Shown: positions 18,058 to 26,317 of the stretch, one piece after another
Numbering within the stretch: the first letter of the stretch is position 1
Layout of the letters: each line of letters opens with the position of its first letter
Source: Nitrososphaerota archaeon
GTDB taxonomy: Archaea > Thermoproteota > Nitrososphaeria > Nitrososphaerales > JACPRH01
Length of the DNA: 64,000 nt
Assembly: GCA_023379805.1 (NCBI GenBank)
Contig: JAMCPI010000007.1
Span: 62,001 to 126,000 of the forward strand
Direction: 5' to 3'
Position numbers and translations under genes: made by a program
Notes under the pieces: generated by a model
Databases searched by the model: none
What the model saw: the letters and a program-made list of their open reading frames with translations, nothing else
What the model was told of the DNA's origin: nothing

Positions 18058-19277
18058 CTTGAAAGTATAGGTGCTAGGGCCTGTATCTCAGGATCCACAA
18101 CTAACGGCTTCGGTAGCTGGCTAGCCACTACCTCAGGGGTCTTTAACCCGTTGCCGGTGATGTAACATACGACTGTTTCGTCCCTGTCGATTCTGCCGTC
18201 GTCGACCATTCTCCTCAAAGTCGCAATAGAGACTCCTCCAGCCGGCTCGGTGAAGATTCCCTCTGTCTTGGCGAGCAACCTTATCCCATCAACAATCTCT
18301 TGATCAGTCGGGTCTTCAGCGTAACCTCCCGTCTTCCTGATTTTTCTTAAAGCGTAGATGCCGTCTCCAGGATCGCCTATTGCGAGGCTCTTCGCAATAG
18401 TCTTAGGTTTCTCCACAGGTGTAACCATCTCATCACCTTTCTTGAAGGCGTCAGCTATAGGTGCGCACCCGTATCCCTGCGCAGCTGTTATCTTGGTGCC
18501 ACACTCTTTCACCAGGTTGACTTGGACAAGTTCATCAAAGCCTTTGCTTATCGCGCAGAGAAGAGCTCCACTGGCTGTTGGAACAATCGCGTGGTCAGGT
18601 GCTCTCCACCCTAGCTGCTCAGCAACCTCAAAGGCCAAGGTCTTCGACCCCTCGACATAGTACGATCTGATATTCACGTTCACCACTCCGATTCGGTAAA
18701 TATCGGCTGCTTGAGTCAAAATTCTGTTCGCATCATCATATGTTCCTTTAACCGCTACGACCTGTGCACCGTAAGCTGATGCTTGAACGATTTTGGTCGG
18801 TTCAATATCTGCTGGAACAAAGATGTAACATGGAATTTGTGCTCTAGCAGCATGAGCTGCTGTAGCAGCTGCAAGGTTGCCTGTTGAGGGGCACCCTACA
18901 GCTTGAAGCCCAAACTCGATTGATTTTGAGACAGCGACTGTTGCAGGTCGATCCTTGAAAGAGTAGCTCGGGTTAACACTATCATTCTTGATGTACAGGT
19001 TCTTTAGACCCAGCCTCTCCGCCAACCCTATGCTTCGATGCAAAGGTGTAAAGCCTGCTCCAAGATCCACTGCTTTCGCTGGATCTCTCAGGGGTAGCAG
19101 TTCGTGGTAACGCCAGAGACTCTTGACACGTCCGTGAAACATGCTGGGAGTCAGCTTAATTTTATCGTAATCGTACGCCACCTCGACCGGTCCGAAACAT
19201 TCGTCGCAGAGATGCCGCATGGTAGGTGTATACTCTTTTCCGCATTCTCTGCATATCAGCTTTGCTACTTCGCCGAT
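18054..19277 (-). CDS. thrC: Threonine-synthase-like PLP enzyme with zinc ribbon
   Basis: A fold-type II PLP enzyme. Threonine synthase turns O-phosphohomoserine into threonine. The PLP Lys is in NPSYSFKDRP (near residue 86 counting from the ATG at 19220), the phosphate-binding glycine loop is CPSTGNLAAA, and a TASGALL stretch follows. The ATG at 19220 gives 388 residues but cuts a zinc ribbon in half. The open frame upstream adds LICRECGKEY, which with CDEC completes a four-Cys ribbon typical of archaeal ThrC. No ATG, GTG or TTG exists in frame before the TAG upstream. A good AGGTGA site (19285-19290) is 7 nt before an ATC codon at 19277, so I extend the coding region there. The MoaD-like and E1-like genes overlap or follow it, so the true product may be another amino acid. 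Confidence 0.88.
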   Translation of the reverse strand: MGEVAKLICRECGKEYTPTMRHLCDECFGPVEVAYDYDKIKLTPSMFHGRVKSLWRYHELLPLRDPAKAVDLGAGFTPLHRSIGLAERLGLKNLYIKNDSVNPSYSFKDRPATVAVSKSIEFGLQAVGCPSTGNLAAATAAHAARAQIPCYIFVPADIEPTKIVQASAYGAQVVAVKGTYDDANRILTQAADIYRIGVVNVNIRSYYVEGSKTLAFEVAEQLGWRAPDHAIVPTASGALLCAISKGFDELVQVNLVKECGTKITAAQGYGCAPIADAFKKGDEMVTPVEKPKTIAKSLAIGDPGDGIYALRKIRKTGGYAEDPTDQEIVDGIRLLAKTEGIFTEPAGGVSIATLRRMVDDGRIDRDETVVCYITGNGLKTPEVVASQLPKPLVVDPEIQALAPILSR

Positions 19278-19321
19278 TTCTCTCTCACCTATCTGTCTGT
19301 ACGGAAAGGCGGGACTCTTAG

Positions 19322-19332
19322 CCTATAAATAG
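19322..19332 (-). promoter_or_regulatory. TATA-like box of the ThrC-like/MoaD/E1 operon
   Basis: On the minus strand the sequence CTATTTATAGG lies about 45-55 nt before the proposed ATC start. A start site near 19301 would leave a leader of about 24 nt carrying AGGTGA. Confidence 0.5.
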
Positions 19333-19421
19333 TTTGATGATAAAATTATTCTTATTGGAATATTGCACGCCTGACACCTGAATCAGTTTTGCTTGGTCAC
19401 TATGCTTAGCTTAGGTTGACG

Positions 19422-19973
19422 CTAGAGTTGATGGATTATTTTGAGAATCTTCATGTCGTGTATCCGCTGAATTGCCGAGGATTTGAATTCGCTCAGTCTC
19501 TCCTTCGGGTACCCTTCCTTCTCGTACTCTGACGCTTGAAGAGCCATCTCCAGTTTATCTGCGTCTGATACTAGTCGTGCCTCTTCTGAGGAGCCGTTGC
19601 GGAGCTCCTGCCATATCTGCAGGTACTTCTCTCTTAACTGTTCAGGTAAGTTTGAGAATATTTCTTTGATGGCTTCGGTTTCATCCTGCTTCTTTGTTTC
19701 TAGCTTCGCGGCGTCCAGCGGCGTCAAATCCCCAATTAATGCTTCTCCGAGATCGTGAATTAGGGCCATTCTCATCATCTTCCCAGTATCCAGCCCTCTA
19801 GAGTCACCTAGGAGCATCGCGATTAACGCGGTGCGAAAAGTGTGGTCTGCAACAGACTCCGGATCAGGTATTCCGACCTTGACAACCCATCCCCGCCTAT
19901 GCTCCTTCTTTAGGCGACCTGAGATCTTTAACGTGCTAACTAACCCTTCCTCTCTTCCTTCTTCTTCGCTCAT
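19422..19973 (-). CDS. HD-domain phosphohydrolase (HDDC2/YfbR-like)
   Basis: A 183-residue metal-dependent phosphohydrolase of the HD superfamily. The metal ligands are visible: the first His in SVADHTFR (near residue 43), the HD pair in ALIHDLGEALIGDLTP (near 72-87), and the distal Asp in LVSDADKLEM (near 135-144). The layout matches HDDC2/YfbR enzymes, which remove phosphate from deoxynucleoside 5'-monophosphates. Length is normal for the family. The start ATG is at 19973, and the gene diverges from the thioredoxin gene on the other strand. Nucleotide substrate is family-based inference. Confidence 0.88.
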   Translation of the reverse strand: MSEEEGREEGLVSTLKISGRLKKEHRRGWVVKVGIPDPESVADHTFRTALIAMLLGDSRGLDTGKMMRMALIHDLGEALIGDLTPLDAAKLETKKQDETEAIKEIFSNLPEQLREKYLQIWQELRNGSSEEARLVSDADKLEMALQASEYEKEGYPKERLSEFKSSAIQRIHDMKILKIIHQL

Positions 19974-20076
19974 TCAAATCTGGACGGTAAGGTGCGCTCA
20001 CTTAAACCTTCAACTACAAATGTTAGCCGCCGAGACTAGATGATAGTTAAATACAATGTGAAACGACATATTAACA

Positions 20077-20397
20077 ATGATCGAGGACACTTCAAATTCT
20101 CTAATAACGAAGACCCTTAAAGACGAACGCCCGGTCGTGATAATGTTCTATGCCACCTACTGTCCATTCAGTAGAAGATTCGCCCCAATCTTTGAGCAGT
20201 ACAGCCGAAACCCAAAATATAGGTTCGCGAAGGCTGACATTACTGACGACAACAACCCGCTCTGGGATAAGTACAATATTCCGGTGGTTCCTACGGTAAT
20301 CGCCTTCAAGAATGGGGTAGAAGCCGGTCGAAGAAATGCCGTCCCAGGTTTAGGGTTAAAGGAGACAGACCTCATCTCTCTCCTCAAACAGATCTAA
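20077..20397 (+). CDS. Thioredoxin-like protein with CPFS active site
   Basis: A 106-residue thioredoxin fold. The active-site position reads YCPFSR instead of WCGPCK, so only the first (nucleophilic) Cys remains. The cis-proline loop (VVPTVIAFKNG) is intact, and the C-terminal segment ends LKQI. Monothiol thioredoxins usually form mixed disulfides or act as binding or reductase-coupled proteins rather than general dithiol reductants. No signal peptide. A TATA-like element stands in the short gap from the divergent HD gene. Its stop overlaps the 3' end of the convergent pcm gene by 4 nt. Confidence 0.85.
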   Translation: MIEDTSNSLITKTLKDERPVVIMFYATYCPFSRRFAPIFEQYSRNPKYRFAKADITDDNNPLWDKYNIPVVPTVIAFKNGVEAGRRNAVPGLGLKETDLISLLKQI

Positions 20398-21089
20398 TGG
20401 AAGCCGTCTTCACCGATTAATGGGACGAACATGCATTCAGTCACGCTTCTACTTGTGATCTCACCTGCCTCGCTCTTTGACACACGGAGCAGAACCTGCT
20501 CCAATGGATTTCCAACAGGTATCAGGAGCACTCCACCCTTCTTCAGCTGCATCTGCAGATAAACCGGTATATGCGGCGCCGCAGCCGTCACAATAATTCG
20601 ATCGTATATCTCCTCTCTGCTCTTCTCAGGATAGCCCAGCGTACCATCCCCCGAGACCACTGTGACTGCACTGGAGTAACCTGTCCGCTCAAGATTCTCG
20701 GATGCAAACTGAACAAGCTCACCGAGCGATTCGACACTCGTCACATGTCCATTCCTCTCGAGCTCTTTCTTCGCAGATGCAATTATTTCGCTGATGAGAG
20801 CAGATGTGTAGCCGCTTCCTGCGCCAACTTCGAGAACATTCATTCCGGGTTTCAAATCCAATTCTTCAAGCATAATCGCGATCATGTGCGGTGCGGAGAT
20901 GGTTTGGTCGGTTACACCTAGAGGCTGCGGGCTATCTGCGTAAGCAGAGGTCTCACTGCCTTTCCAGACGAACAGCTCGCGTGGCACAATCAGGAAGGCG
21001 CGTTTAACTGCTTCAGATTTTATCACGCCTTCGCGCACAAACCTGTTCACCATTGCACGTCGTTTCTTAGCGTAATCTGCTTCGCTCAA
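20394..21089 (-). CDS. pcm: Protein-L-isoaspartate O-methyltransferase
   Basis: Pcm methylates abnormal L-isoaspartyl residues with S-adenosylmethionine so that damaged proteins can be repaired. This 231-residue protein has the family's RAFLIVPRELFV start, the substrate motif PQPLGVTDQTISAPHMIAIM, the SAM loop VLEVGAGSGYTSAL (about residues 85-98) and RIIVTAAAPHIP further on. Length is normal. It converges on the thioredoxin gene. SAM would come from the archaeal MAT encoded at 54305-55519. Confidence 0.95.
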   Translation of the reverse strand: MSEADYAKKRRAMVNRFVREGVIKSEAVKRAFLIVPRELFVWKGSETSAYADSPQPLGVTDQTISAPHMIAIMLEELDLKPGMNVLEVGAGSGYTSALISEIIASAKKELERNGHVTSVESLGELVQFASENLERTGYSSAVTVVSGDGTLGYPEKSREEIYDRIIVTAAAPHIPVYLQMQLKKGGVLLIPVGNPLEQVLLRVSKSEAGEITSRSVTECMFVPLIGEDGFH

Positions 21090-21269
21090 GGCTTCTCTCT
21101 TCCCATCTCCTCTCTTCTCCGCTCAATCTTGTTGATGATTTGTGGTTTTACTTTTGTGGATTTGACTCGAAAATCTTTCCGGAACGTGCGTCCAACTCCG
21201 ACGTATTAACCGGCACATAGTAAGTTAAATTAATGGGTTGGAGAACAGTCGGATAAGGCCATAGTTACG

Positions 21270-22793
21270 TTGAAGGGTTTGCAGATACGTCGGGGCTTAG
21301 AGTATAAGTGGATGGCTCTTATCGTAATCAATCTAGCGGCCTTTCTCGTATCCTTCGACACTGGGCTTGTGACACTTATACTTCCTAACATAGCTCGTGA
21401 TTTTCGATCCGATGTTAACGTCACTATATGGGTTCCACTGGCCAAAGTCATTATGATGACAGCCTTTATGCCTCTCTTCGGGCTCCTCTCTGACATTAAA
21501 GGCAGGAAACGCTACTTTAACATCGGGATAATCTCCTTCATCGCCGGTTCTCTTCTAACCGCAGTCGCCTCATCGATATATGAGATGCCTTTCTACCGCT
21601 CCTTAACCGGCATAGGTTCTGCTATTCTCATCGTGAATACACGCTCCGTTATTGTCGATATTTTCCCCTCTAACGAGCGCGGTAAGGCTCTTGGCTGGCA
21701 TCTGCTCGTTGTCTATCTTGGCCACACTCTTGGCCCTGCTCTAGGAGGAATAATCACCAGTTATCTTGGCTGGCGCTTTCTCTTCATGATGCTTATACCG
21801 ATCGCGATAGCTACACTGATTGTCTCACACTTTGTAATTCGTGAAACTACTGTAGCTCAAGGGCAGAAGATGGATTGGATGGGCTCTATACTGCTGGCAG
21901 TATCACTTATCCTGATCTCCATCGCGATTACTTTTGGTCCGCAGCAAGCTTGGACTAAACTCGACATCATAATCACAAACTTCTGGCTACCGATCGTCAA
22001 CATCTTCGTTGAGACATTCATCGCCTTCTCGATACCTCTGGTTGAAACGCTAGTGGCCGGATTGATATTCCTAGCTCTCTTCCTAGTGTCTCAGCTGAAG
22101 GTCAAGTCTCCTGTTCTGGATCTTCGTCTCTTCGTTAAGAATCGGGAGTTCGCCTCAACAAATCTGGAGGCTCTCTTCATCTACATAGCTCACTACAGCA
22201 TCTACGTCGTAGTCGCCTTCTACTTGGGGCTGGTCAAACTGATGGATCCGTTCCAGACAGGACTCATACTCGCTGTCTTCCCACTGGTCGCCGCAGTCGT
22301 TTCACCTGTAAGCGGCTGGTTCTCAGACCGATACGATCGAAGAGAAGTTAGAATACTTGCGGCAGGTGTAACCGCGCTCTCTCTCCTCTTGATGAGCCGC
22401 ATAACCGCCGAGTCTTCAATCGAGTTCCTTATCGCTTCGCTGGTAATACTGGGTGTAGGCGTAGGTCTCTTCTCGCCTGTTAACACGTCAGAATGCCTGC
22501 TCTCAGTACCGCCCAGCCAGAGAAGTCTTGCGAACGGTGTGCTAGGCATGATGCGATACATAGGCCAAACGTTGAGCTACGCAATCTGTGCATCCATAAT
22601 AGGTCTCTACCTACCTACAAACCTCTTCCAAGCCGGCGGTAGAATCCTCGTAGAACAATACATATCAGGTATCAGAGAGTCTCTAGTAGTCTCAGCTGCA
22701 ATCGCCGGCTTAGCGTTCCTAATCGCATTAACGGTTAAACCAACGAAACCTCTCGGCGGTGTATCTGAAGAGGCTGAAAGCGAACCAGCTTAA
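21270..22793 (+). CDS. MFS multidrug-type exporter (DHA2/EmrB-like, 14 spans)
   Basis: A 507-residue integral membrane protein of the major facilitator superfamily. The first helix begins MALIVINLAAFLVSFDTGLVTLILPNIA, and the MFS loop motif GLLSDIKGRKRYFNIG sits between helices 2 and 3. Antiporter motif C is visible in LLVVYLGHTLGPALGGIITSYLGWR. The length and about 14 hydrophobic segments fit the EmrB/DHA2 group, which exports drugs or other amphipathic compounds in exchange for protons. Start is TTG; the initial basic residues RRGLEYKW precede helix 1. The gene is alone on this strand and ends at a double hairpin shared with the convergent PQQ-type gene. Confidence 0.9.
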   Translation: MKGLQIRRGLEYKWMALIVINLAAFLVSFDTGLVTLILPNIARDFRSDVNVTIWVPLAKVIMMTAFMPLFGLLSDIKGRKRYFNIGIISFIAGSLLTAVASSIYEMPFYRSLTGIGSAILIVNTRSVIVDIFPSNERGKALGWHLLVVYLGHTLGPALGGIITSYLGWRFLFMMLIPIAIATLIVSHFVIRETTVAQGQKMDWMGSILLAVSLILISIAITFGPQQAWTKLDIIITNFWLPIVNIFVETFIAFSIPLVETLVAGLIFLALFLVSQLKVKSPVLDLRLFVKNREFASTNLEALFIYIAHYSIYVVVAFYLGLVKLMDPFQTGLILAVFPLVAAVVSPVSGWFSDRYDRREVRILAAGVTALSLLLMSRITAESSIEFLIASLVILGVGVGLFSPVNTSECLLSVPPSQRSLANGVLGMMRYIGQTLSYAICASIIGLYLPTNLFQAGGRILVEQYISGIRESLVVSAAIAGLAFLIALTVKPTKPLGGVSEEAESEPA

Positions 22794-22823
22794 ATAAAAA
22801 GGAAGGATGAAAGGAAAGTTCGC

Positions 22824-22872
22824 AGGCGACTGATGCAATCAGTCGCCTGTTCTTAGCCGCTTTTCAGCGGCT
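22824..22872. terminator. Two tandem hairpins between convergent genes
   Basis: Two perfect hairpins fill the gap between the MFS and PQQ-type genes. The first is AGGCGACTGA-TGCAA-TCAGTCGCCT (22824-22848), a 10-bp stem with a 5-nt loop. The second is AGCCGCT-TTTC-AGCGGCT (22855-22872), a 7-bp stem. Both are symmetric, so they can serve either strand as a bidirectional termination or 3'-end protecting element. Confidence 0.7.
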
Positions 22873-22877
22873 TCTCT

Positions 22878-24737
22878 CTACTTCACTGATTTTCTTCGTA
22901 GGCTTACCAAGGCGATTCCTCCCATCACGATTGCAACAGCGATTGCGATGTAGACTACCTCATCTGTGAATGTTCCTCCGCCGTCGGAAGATCCATCTTC
23001 ACGTAAAGCGAAGGCCGTTAATGTACCGGGTGTGGGTACAATGATGTCTCCTCCGCCAGAAGGTACGAAAAGCATTGTTACACCTCTTGGGTTCTGGCCG
23101 ATTGCTACTCCGGCTGCGCCTAGTCCACCGAAGGAGATTGTTCTGAGAAGCTGCCCATTCTGTTCATCTAGCATGTAGAGCGTTCCAATTCTGTCCTGCG
23201 CGTAGACAACTCCTCCACTGACGATAATACCTGCTCCTTGGTATGGGTTAGGCATGTTGTATTGCCACTTGATGCTGCCTGAGGTGGCGTCGATGGCGTA
23301 GAGCGTCGAGTTTTGGGGTCTGTCCATCACTGGGCCAGCTACCCATACTGTGCTTCCTTTGTACGCGTTCGGAACTGGTCGCCAATCAAAGCATCGGTTC
23401 TGAGCCGCAGCAAAAATGGTGTTGTGTGCGACAGCTACTGGCGACTCGATTCCACCGTTTCCTCCGGGACAAGAAACTCCTTGCTGCTGGTTCATCGTCA
23501 TGTCTGCATCGTTACCTTTGTTCGTGTTGTAGTCGTTGAGATGCGTACCTACCTTTACAGGCTGTATGAGCGGCTGCCCTGTCTCAGCGTCGAGCTCATA
23601 GACGTATCCGTTCTTGCTGCCGGTGACTATGACCTTCTTTTCCTTCCCGTCAACCGTAACTTTGGCGAGTATCGTATTCCATCCGAAGCCGTGCTGAGTT
23701 ACATCGTGAGGTGTTACTTGGTAATACCACTTCATCTTGCCTGACAGCACGTCGAGCGCCACTATTGAGTTGGTGTACAGGTTTGGCCCAGGTCTTCTTG
23801 ACGCATCTCCATTGCCTGCGAGAGTCAGGCCGATGCCGGGGTAACCAGTCGAGGTATAAACCGTATTCGTGTCTTCATCTATGGAGCTTGAGACCCAAGC
23901 TGAGCCTCCCCAGATCTCGCTGCTGTTTCCCCAGTCTCCAGGGTAGAGCTTGATGTTGCCTTTGCTTACGTCTTTGTATCCTTCCCAGCTATCCTTAGAT
24001 CCCTCAACATCAGGTGGGATAACGAACCAACGCCACAGCAATTCTTTAGTTTGAAGATCGTAAGCTGCGACGAAGCCTCGCGCATAGAAGAGTCCAGCTG
24101 CGACAGGTACTATAGCTATCTTCCGCCCGTCCTTCTCATAAATTGTAGGCGCCTCTTCTCCGAAGTATAATCCTCTGTTCCCCGGTACGTCTTTGCAGAT
24201 ATCATCGATCTGCAGCTTCACTTTACCATTGCTCGCATCGAGACCGTAAAGGGTGCAGTCTATTGCTAGCTGATAAATGAGGCCGTCTTTGTATACAATC
24301 GCGTGTTGTACTCCAAAGTTACCAATATAGGGCTTCTGAAGCGCCTTAGTTACATTCACCTCGTGGCTCCACAACAGAATTCCGGTGGCGGCATTTACTG
24401 CGAACACCTTGCTGTAGGACGCGGCGAAGTAAACTACTCCGTTCACGACCAACGGATTTGTCTCAAGACCCAGTGATGGTTGCAGAATATTGCGATACGG
24501 GTTCGAAGGAAGCTGGTAAACCCATTTGAATTCAAGATTCTTCACATTGTCCTTGTTAATCACTGTCTGTGGATTGAATCCAGTGTGTTTGTAATCGTAG
24601 CCCGTGGCAACCGAGTCACCTGTGGGCTGCGGCTGCTGCGGTTGTTGCTGGCCCACTGCTGCCTGAGGTACTACGAGTATCATCATGCTGGAGGATAGGA
24701 TTAGGAGAATTATCGAAGTCGCGAGAAGTCGGGTCAT
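22878..24737 (-). CDS. Membrane-anchored PQQ-type beta-propeller protein lacking the catalytic residues
   Basis: A 619-residue exported protein. It has a signal peptide (residues about 4-29), an eight-bladed quinoprotein-type propeller (about 45-580) with repeated LYALDATSGxxxW-type strands, and a C-terminal helix (VVYIAIAVAIVMGGIAL) followed by RRKS, leaving the propeller outside. It resembles type I PQQ alcohol dehydrogenases but differs at the active site: the metal Asn is Tyr299 (TGYPG), the catalytic Asp is Gln348 (TPHDVTQHG), the lanthanide Asp is Gly350, and the metal Glu is Leu216. The Arg in FYARGF is kept. It may therefore bind no metal or act non-catalytically. A TATA-like element (24761-24770) lies about 29 nt before the ATG. 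Confidence 0.88.
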   Translation of the reverse strand: MTRLLATSIILLILSSSMMILVVPQAAVGQQQPQQPQPTGDSVATGYDYKHTGFNPQTVINKDNVKNLEFKWVYQLPSNPYRNILQPSLGLETNPLVVNGVVYFAASYSKVFAVNAATGILLWSHEVNVTKALQKPYIGNFGVQHAIVYKDGLIYQLAIDCTLYGLDASNGKVKLQIDDICKDVPGNRGLYFGEEAPTIYEKDGRKIAIVPVAAGLFYARGFVAAYDLQTKELLWRWFVIPPDVEGSKDSWEGYKDVSKGNIKLYPGDWGNSSEIWGGSAWVSSSIDEDTNTVYTSTGYPGIGLTLAGNGDASRRPGPNLYTNSIVALDVLSGKMKWYYQVTPHDVTQHGFGWNTILAKVTVDGKEKKVIVTGSKNGYVYELDAETGQPLIQPVKVGTHLNDYNTNKGNDADMTMNQQQGVSCPGGNGGIESPVAVAHNTIFAAAQNRCFDWRPVPNAYKGSTVWVAGPVMDRPQNSTLYAIDATSGSIKWQYNMPNPYQGAGIIVSGGVVYAQDRIGTLYMLDEQNGQLLRTISFGGLGAAGVAIGQNPRGVTMLFVPSGGGDIIVPTPGTLTAFALREDGSSDGGGTFTDEVVYIAIAVAIVMGGIALVSLRRKSVK

Positions 24738-24803
24738 ACTTTACAGATGCGGGTCTTGCCATTAATATATTGTTTCCTTTTGTCGAGTGTAAAATGTTCC
24801 GGT

Positions 24804-25913
24804 TTAACCGTATTTTTTCCCGGCGTCTATGAGCATCTTAACATTCTCAAACCTAGCATTGTACGGAACAATATCGTCGTTCGCTAGAATGAATCCGTCA
24901 CGTCCAACGCTGTCAATCAGCTTCTTGCAGTATGTCTCTACGCTGGCTGGGGAACCTGCTGAGAGAAGGCTTCTCGAGACGTTGCCGTACAGACACATAT
25001 GACCTCCAAGCAGTTCTCTAGCCCGCTTGATGTTGGTGGCTGGGCTGAGCTCGAGAATGCAGCTCCTTTTCGGCAGATCACGGAAATATTCTAGGAATGG
25101 CTCCCAGTCTGTGTCGCAGTGTAGACGAGGCGTAAACCCGTCACGGACAAGTTTCTCAGTGATCTTCTTGAGATGTGGGAAAACGTATTCTAGGAAAAGC
25201 CTCTCCGAGAGAAAGGTCGCAGAGGCTCGGCCACAAGGCATGAAAATGTAGTTGCAGCCAACTATACGACTGTGCTTCTCGCCGATCGTGATTGTCTCAT
25301 CCAAAACCGCGTCGAAAGTCTCTTTCACCTTGTCACCCTGCTTCAGGAGGTCATGCGCCATTCCCCGCCATGTGCGCCACATTGAGAACTGTACGAATGG
25401 GGGCCTCACCATGCCTCCACGGTAAACTGGGACACCCTTCTCCTCATCCCAGCGTCTGTAAATGGGTGTAAACGAGGTGAATACCTCATTACTTGTGTTT
25501 CTATCTATCTTCTTTCCGAGTCTGTCAAGCAGAACAGTTGCTAAGCTGTACAGTCCGTCTTTAGCGGCTAGATCATAATCCTCAGGTGTCATCACTGGAT
25601 AGTCAACAACTCTGTGCGGAAGCTGCTCGGGGAAATCTACCCCCGGGAACTGAACTTTAGCCGCCTCAAGCCTGCTCCACCGGGTGCCCATCGTCCAGGA
25701 TGCGTCCACAGCGTCCCACCCACCCATCTTATCGAACACCTGCTCAATCGCGTTGGATGCCTTTAGAGGATCGAAAGCAAAATCCTTGAAGCTTAGCTCA
25801 GTCCAGCGTGCGGCGGCATACTCAAGCCTAATGGTGATTGGAACACGGTCAGGTGTCTTGCACTCAACAGCTCTTCTAAGCCTCTCTCTCGACTGGTTCA
25901 CTTCTTTAGGCAT
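24804..25913 (-). CDS. Uroporphyrinogen-decarboxylase-family methyltransferase-like protein
   Basis: A 369-residue TIM-barrel protein of the URO-D superfamily. In archaea such proteins are mostly corrinoid-dependent methyltransferases (MtaA/CmuA-like) rather than heme enzymes. Recognisable are RAVECKTPDRVPI near residues 14-26, LHCDTDWEPFLEYF (possible zinc ligands His and Cys) and CLYGNVSRSLLSAGSP near the C-terminus. No heme genes are nearby. The next gene upstream on the same strand encodes a corrinoid-protein cap domain, which strengthens the methyltransferase idea. The methyl donor is unknown. Confidence 0.85.
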   Translation of the reverse strand: MPKEVNQSRERLRRAVECKTPDRVPITIRLEYAAARWTELSFKDFAFDPLKASNAIEQVFDKMGGWDAVDASWTMGTRWSRLEAAKVQFPGVDFPEQLPHRVVDYPVMTPEDYDLAAKDGLYSLATVLLDRLGKKIDRNTSNEVFTSFTPIYRRWDEEKGVPVYRGGMVRPPFVQFSMWRTWRGMAHDLLKQGDKVKETFDAVLDETITIGEKHSRIVGCNYIFMPCGRASATFLSERLFLEYVFPHLKKITEKLVRDGFTPRLHCDTDWEPFLEYFRDLPKRSCILELSPATNIKRARELLGGHMCLYGNVSRSLLSAGSPASVETYCKKLIDSVGRDGFILANDDIVPYNARFENVKMLIDAGKKYG

Positions 25914-25987
25914 CCTTAGTTCTTCACATCTCTTCTAAGATATTTGTAGTTGACCCTCTTCCTTTTCTCTAGGTAAGCGATACAAAT

Positions 25988-26236
25988 TCAGTCCACCATT
26001 CCCTGATCCGTCTTCTCCTCCACCGCTTTGACGCATTCTCGGAAAAGCTCATCAGCCATTTCAAGCTCAATAAGCGCGTACTGCCTAGCTTCAAACCGTT
26101 CCCCGACGATATGCAATCCTCGGCGTGCCTCCGCCAGTATCTCCTTGGGATCTTCTCCATGATCAATCATTTGTTGGATTGCTAGAAGCGTCTGCTTCTC
26201 GTCAAGTTCAGCGAAAGCATCTCGTAAGGCAACCAT
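25988..26236 (-). CDS. Orphan corrinoid-protein cap domain (B12-binding-2-like)
   Basis: An 82-residue helical protein with the pattern of the N-terminal cap (helical bundle) domain of corrinoid proteins and methionine synthase: AIQQMIDHGEDPKEILAEARRGL, then VGERFEARQYALIELEMADELFRECVKAV. In family members this cap sits over the cobalamin-binding domain, which should follow with a DxHxxG motif. Here the frame ends with a stop after 82 residues, and I see no B12 domain in the 75 nt before the URO-D gene. It could be a truncated gene or a stand-alone accessory subunit. The ATG at 26236 is used; the divergent radical SAM gene begins 82 nt away. Confidence 0.72.
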   Translation of the reverse strand: MVALRDAFAELDEKQTLLAIQQMIDHGEDPKEILAEARRGLHIVGERFEARQYALIELEMADELFRECVKAVEEKTDQGMVD

Positions 26237-26317
26237 CTATCCGGTACCGTAAACTCGTCAGAGCCAACATAATTATTAAAGGGTTTTGCGGCGGCGGAGT
26301 GCTAAAATAGCCGAAGA

